Source of the DNA: Acidobacteriaceae bacterium
Lineage (GTDB): Bacteria > Acidobacteriota > Terriglobia > Terriglobales > Acidobacteriaceae
NCBI GenBank assembly: GCA_003132825.1
Contig: PKYX01000192.1
Location: 4,702 to 13,176 of the forward strand
DNA: 8,475 nt
Direction of reading: 5' to 3'
Positions 6,495-8,475 of the stretch are shown piece by piece. Each line of letters opens with the position of its first letter. The stretch's first letter is position 1. A model generated the notes under the pieces. That model was given only the letters and a program-made list of their open reading frames with translations. It ran no database searches and was not told where the DNA came from. The translations under genes were made by a program, and so were the position numbers.

Positions 6495-7892
6495 ATGATT
6501 CAGACCCTTTTCGGCAGTACGGAAGAGAAACCGAGTTTCCTCGATCGCATGAAAGAGGCGGTCACCCGCACTCGGGAGAACCTCGCCGAACGCATAGAAT
6601 CCGTCGTCTCTCTGGGCAAGGAAATCGACCGCGGCACGCTGGACAACCTGGAAGCCACCCTGCTCGGCGCCGACCTCGGCACCGCCACCACGCACGAGGT
6701 CCTGGGAAAGCTGCGCGAAAAGGCGGACCGTAAACAGATCAAAGACGGGCATGAGCTCAAGCGGCTGCTCCAAGAAGAGTTGCTGGCCATCCTCCGGGCG
6801 GCGAACAACCGGCCGGTCAAAAGGGTGGACGGCACCCCCTGGGTAATTCTGGTCGTGGGGGTCAACGGCACGGGAAAAACCACGACCATTGGCAAACTGG
6901 CGCAGGTACTGCGATCAAGCGGAAAGACAGTTCTGCTATGTGCCGCCGATACCTTTCGCGCCGCCGCGATCGAGCAACTCGAAGTCTGGGGCGAACGCAC
7001 CGGGACCGAAGTGATACGCACTAAGCCCGGGGGCGATCCGGCCGCCGTTCTCTACGACGCTCTGCAAGCGGCGACCGCCCGCAAGACCGACTACGTACTC
7101 GTCGACACCGCCGGCCGCCTGCACATCGACGACGAACTGATGAACGAGATGCAGTCGCTGAAGAAGCTGCTGAATCCGTCGGAGATTCTGTTCGTGGCCG
7201 ACGCCATGACCGGCCAGGACGCGGTGCACTCGGCGGGAGAATTTCACAAGCAGCTGGCGCTGACTGGCATTGTGCTCACCAAGATGGATGGCGATGCGCG
7301 CGGCGGCGCGGCGCTCTCCATCCGCAAAGTAACAGGCGCGCCGGTGAAATTCGCGGGCGTCGGCGAAAAATACGATGCGCTCGAAGCATTTCATCCCGAC
7401 CGCATCGTCTCGCGCATCCTGGGCATGGGCGACGTCCTCACACTCATCGAAAAAGCCGAAAAAACAATCGACGAGAAGCAAGCGCGCGAAATGCATCGCA
7501 AGCTGCGCGAAAACGATTTCACGCTCGAAGATTTTCGCGATCAGCTCCGTCAGATCCGCAAGATGGGCTCGCTCGAACAGTTGATGGGCATGCTGCCAAA
7601 GATTGGCCCCTTCGCCAAGCTGCCAAAAGACGTTGATCTCGACGACAAGCAGCTCAAGCGCGTCGAAGCCATCATCAACTCCATGACGGCGAACGAACGT
7701 TCCGACCACAACCTGATCGACGGCAAGCGCCGCAAGCGCATCGCGCGCGGCAGCGGCACCTCGGTGCAGGAAGTGAATCAAGTCCTGAAGCAATACGGCG
7801 ACATGCGCCGCATGCTGAAGCAGTACGGCAACCTCGCCAAGAGCAAAATTCGCGGCATCGGCAAATTCGCCGGAATGAAGCCGCCAGTTTGA
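6495..7892 (+). CDS. ftsY/ffh: Hybrid SRP GTPase: FtsY N-terminal half joined in frame to Ffh C-terminal half
   Basis: The 465-residue product mixes two paralogous GTPases. Residues 1-203 are FtsY-like: an N domain starting SFLDRMKEAVTRTRENL, P-loop GVNGTGKTTTIGKLA (122-136), insertion-box DTFRAAAIEQL (152-162) and GGDPAAVLYDAL (179-190). Ffh would have GLQGSGKTTT and DxxRPAA. From DTAGRLH (204-210) onward it is Ffh-like: IDDELMNEM, ADAMTGQDAV (235-244), TKMDGDARGGAALS (262-275; FtsY would have GTAKGG), GVGEKYDALEAFHPDR, and a complete M domain (about 315-450) with the RKMGSLEQLMGMLP finger and KRRKRIARGSGTSVQEV, which binds SRP RNA. Ffh normally recognises signal peptides on ribosomes, and FtsY is its membrane receptor. 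rpsP and khpA downstream are usual ffh neighbours. ATG 6495 is preferred to GTG 6465 because of the -10 position. The hybrid may be real or an assembly join; the family assignment of each half is secure. Confidence 0.9.
   Translation: MIQTLFGSTEEKPSFLDRMKEAVTRTRENLAERIESVVSLGKEIDRGTLDNLEATLLGADLGTATTHEVLGKLREKADRKQIKDGHELKRLLQEELLAILRAANNRPVKRVDGTPWVILVVGVNGTGKTTTIGKLAQVLRSSGKTVLLCAADTFRAAAIEQLEVWGERTGTEVIRTKPGGDPAAVLYDALQAATARKTDYVLVDTAGRLHIDDELMNEMQSLKKLLNPSEILFVADAMTGQDAVHSAGEFHKQLALTGIVLTKMDGDARGGAALSIRKVTGAPVKFAGVGEKYDALEAFHPDRIVSRILGMGDVLTLIEKAEKTIDEKQAREMHRKLRENDFTLEDFRDQLRQIRKMGSLEQLMGMLPKIGPFAKLPKDVDLDDKQLKRVEAIINSMTANERSDHNLIDGKRRKRIARGSGTSVQEVNQVLKQYGDMRRMLKQYGNLAKSKIRGIGKFAGMKPPV
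7104..7124 (+). other. FtsY-to-Ffh junction at the DTAGRLH motif
   Basis: These 21 bases encode DTAGRLH, the G3 motif found in both FtsY and Ffh. All diagnostic residues to the left are FtsY-type and all to the right are Ffh-type, so the crossover lies in or immediately next to this segment. It is the obvious place for homologous recombination, or for a short shared word, to join the two genes. Confidence 0.8.
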
Positions 7893-7936
7893 AGCAAGGC
7901 GTGAAGCGAAGCCTGAGCCGATATTTGAAGCATAAC

Positions 7937-7960
7937 TGAACCGGCAGGCGCGCCGATTCA
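7937..7960 (+). terminator. Weak terminator-like hairpin after the SRP gene
   Basis: TGAACCGGC (7937-7945) pairs with GCCGATTCA (7952-7960) around a 6-base loop, with one C-A mismatch. It lies 44 bases after the stop codon. No T run follows, so it would need Rho or could be an RNA end-protecting structure rather than an intrinsic terminator. Confidence 0.3.
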
Positions 7961-8012
7961 GCACTTGTAGCGCCCGGCTTTCACAGCCCGGCACTCTTCG
8001 CAGTGGGCCAAA

Positions 8013-8030
8013 TGCGCGGCGGAACGCGCA
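8013..8030 (+). repeat. Perfect 6-bp inverted repeat upstream of the rpsP promoter
   Basis: TGCGCG (8013-8018) and CGCGCA (8025-8030) are exact reverse complements around the loop GCGGAA. It ends 45 bases before the rpsP -10 element and has no T run. Role unknown; a chance origin is possible in GC-rich DNA. Confidence 0.35.
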
Positions 8031-8075
8031 GCAAACACGCTGCAATTCGCGCTAGGGTAAACCCATCGGATTCGC

Positions 8076-8081
8076 TATAAT
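8076..8081 (+). promoter_or_regulatory. Consensus -10 element of rpsP
   Basis: TATAAT lies 29 bases before the GTG start of rpsP, within CGCTATAATTG (8073-8083), identical to the core before the SRP gene. A start near 8087-8089 would give a leader of about 23 bases containing the binding site. No good -35 hexamer is visible. Confidence 0.65.
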
Positions 8082-8096
8082 TGCGTGATTCGAAAT

Positions 8097-8103
8097 AGGA
8101 GGA
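8097..8103 (+). promoter_or_regulatory. Strong ribosome binding site of rpsP
   Basis: AGGAGGA, essentially the full anti-16S complement, lies 7 bases before GTG 8111. It fixes that GTG as the rpsP start, in agreement with the family N-terminus ([10 protein letters not shown]). Confidence 0.85.
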
Positions 8104-8110
8104 ATTTGAA

Positions 8111-8350
8111 GTGGTAACGATTCGTCTTGCACGCATTGGAAAAAAGAAGAGGCCATTCTACCGCGTCGTCGTCACCGAGAAGACTCGCCCGCGCAACGGC
8201 CGCTTCGTAGAAATTGTCGGGACTTACGATCCGCTAAAGAAACCCGCCGAAGTAAAACTCAATGCCGACCGCATCAAATATTGGCTCGGATGCGGCGCGC
8301 AGCCTAGCGACACAGTCCGCAGTTTTCTTCGTAACCAGAAGATTGCCTAG
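8111..8350 (+). CDS. rpsP: 30S ribosomal protein S16
   Basis: The 79-residue product is a complete bS16. The N-terminus [20 protein letters not shown], then [16 protein letters not shown] (27-42) and [19 protein letters not shown] (55-73), follow the family from end to end. S16 binds 16S rRNA early in assembly of the small subunit body. It is basic and small, as expected. The GTG start is supported by the strong binding site. Its own -10 element lies just upstream, so it can be expressed independently of the SRP gene. khpA follows after 96 bases. The ffh-rpsP-khpA order is common in many bacteria and usually continues with rimM, trmD and rplS, which would be expected just beyond the window. 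Confidence 0.97.
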   Translation: MVTIRLARIGKKKRPFYRVVVTEKTRPRNGRFVEIVGTYDPLKKPAEVKLNADRIKYWLGCGAQPSDTVRSFLRNQKIA

Positions 8351-8360
8351 TACGTCGCAA

Positions 8361-8440
8361 CCACAGGGAAGGGTGTATCTCTAGTTCATAGCTCTTACTC
8401 GAGCGAATTGGCGCGCTCAAGTCCAGCTACCTGTGGAGGA
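8361..8440 (+). promoter_or_regulatory. Possible structured leader of khpA that includes its binding site
   Basis: Two nested inverted repeats lie between rpsP and khpA. The outer pair is CCACAGG (8361-8367) with CCTGTGG (8430-8436), a perfect 7-base complement. Its last two bases are part of the khpA Shine-Dalgarno GGAGG (8435-8439). The inner pair is ACTCGAGCG (8397-8405) with CGCTCAAGT (8414-8422), with one mismatch and an 8-base loop. In RNA this could partly hide the binding site. Pairing was judged by eye, not folded. Confidence 0.4.
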
Positions 8441-8446
8441 AATGTA

Positions 8447-8475
8447 ATGAGAGACCTCGTGGAGCAGATCGCAAA
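8447..8475 (+). CDS. khpA: KhpA-type KH-domain RNA-binding protein, 3' truncated by the window
   Basis: Only nine complete codons are present (MRDLVEQIA) before the window ends. The N-terminus matches the M(K/R)DLVE-IA start of the small KH-domain protein KhpA (YlqC), and the position immediately after rpsP is where that gene usually lies. The full protein is normally about 75-80 residues and binds RNA, often together with KhpB, with roles in cell division and RNA regulation in some Firmicutes. TGGAGGA at 8434-8440 is a strong binding site 6 bases before the ATG at 8447. The assignment depends on the short N-terminus plus gene order, since the GXXG loop of the KH fold is not in the window. 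Confidence 0.8.

Larger units (their letters stand above)
7893..8110 (+). other. Spacer between the SRP gene and rpsP
   Basis: These 218 bases hold no credible gene. They contain two inverted repeats (7937-7960 and 8013-8030). A 7-base direct repeat GCCCGGC occurs at 7972-7978 and 7986-7992. The rpsP promoter core and binding site follow. The promoter here indicates that rpsP can be transcribed separately from the gene before it. Confidence 0.6.

Noticed and set aside
7947..7954. GGCGCGCC palindrome
   Set aside because: An 8-base palindrome is common by chance in DNA of this composition and overlaps the hairpin already listed.
6936..8045. Open frame of 369 codons on the - strand opposite the SRP GTPase gene
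   Set aside because: Same reason: composition-driven shadow of the + strand gene, with no family resemblance.
1..8475. Mobile element, phage, CRISPR or defence system
   Set aside because: No transposase, integrase, repeat-spacer array, terminal repeats or defence proteins were seen on either strand; all genes are housekeeping or signalling.

Overview
The window is GC-rich, densely packed bacterial DNA with every recognisable gene on the + strand. Protein style, gene order and the GCTATAAT-type -10 elements suggest an acidobacterium (Terriglobia-like). That assignment rests on recognition only; no marker gene in the window was tested.

Layout, left to right. A 5'-truncated NHL/SMP-30-type beta-propeller protein (1-684) is followed by a compact group: cinA (740-1984), thpR (2075-2662), plsY (2687-3292) and gpsA (3289-4302). 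plsY and gpsA overlap by 4 bases and encode consecutive steps of phospholipid synthesis: GpsA makes glycerol-3-phosphate and PlsY acylates it. After a 248-base gap comes a membrane-anchored sensor with HAMP and HD-GYP domains (4551-6380), a predicted c-di-GMP phosphodiesterase. Next is a signal-recognition-particle GTPase gene (6495-7892), then rpsP (8111-8350) and the first codons of khpA (8447 to the window end).

The most unusual object is the SRP GTPase gene. Its first half (N domain, P-loop, insertion box) has the diagnostic residues of the SRP receptor FtsY. Everything after the shared DTAGRLH motif (7104-7124) is Ffh, including a complete RNA-binding M domain. The downstream neighbours rpsP and khpA are the classical ffh neighbours. 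Glycine and arginine codon choice also changes at the same point. The gene is therefore an in-frame FtsY::Ffh hybrid. It is either a real recombination/deletion product or, in my view more likely, an assembly join through a short sequence shared by two paralogues. If it is a join, the window is two loci: an upstream ftsY locus (about 1-7103) and a downstream ffh-rpsP-khpA locus (about 7125-8475).

Smaller points are a possible leaderless start of cinA, a C9 homopolymer in the HD-GYP gene, an identical 11-base promoter core before the SRP gene and before rpsP, and inverted repeats before khpA that include its Shine-Dalgarno sequence. I saw no tRNA, rRNA, CRISPR array, insertion sequence or prophage gene. 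Apart from the hybrid, this is ordinary housekeeping sequence.
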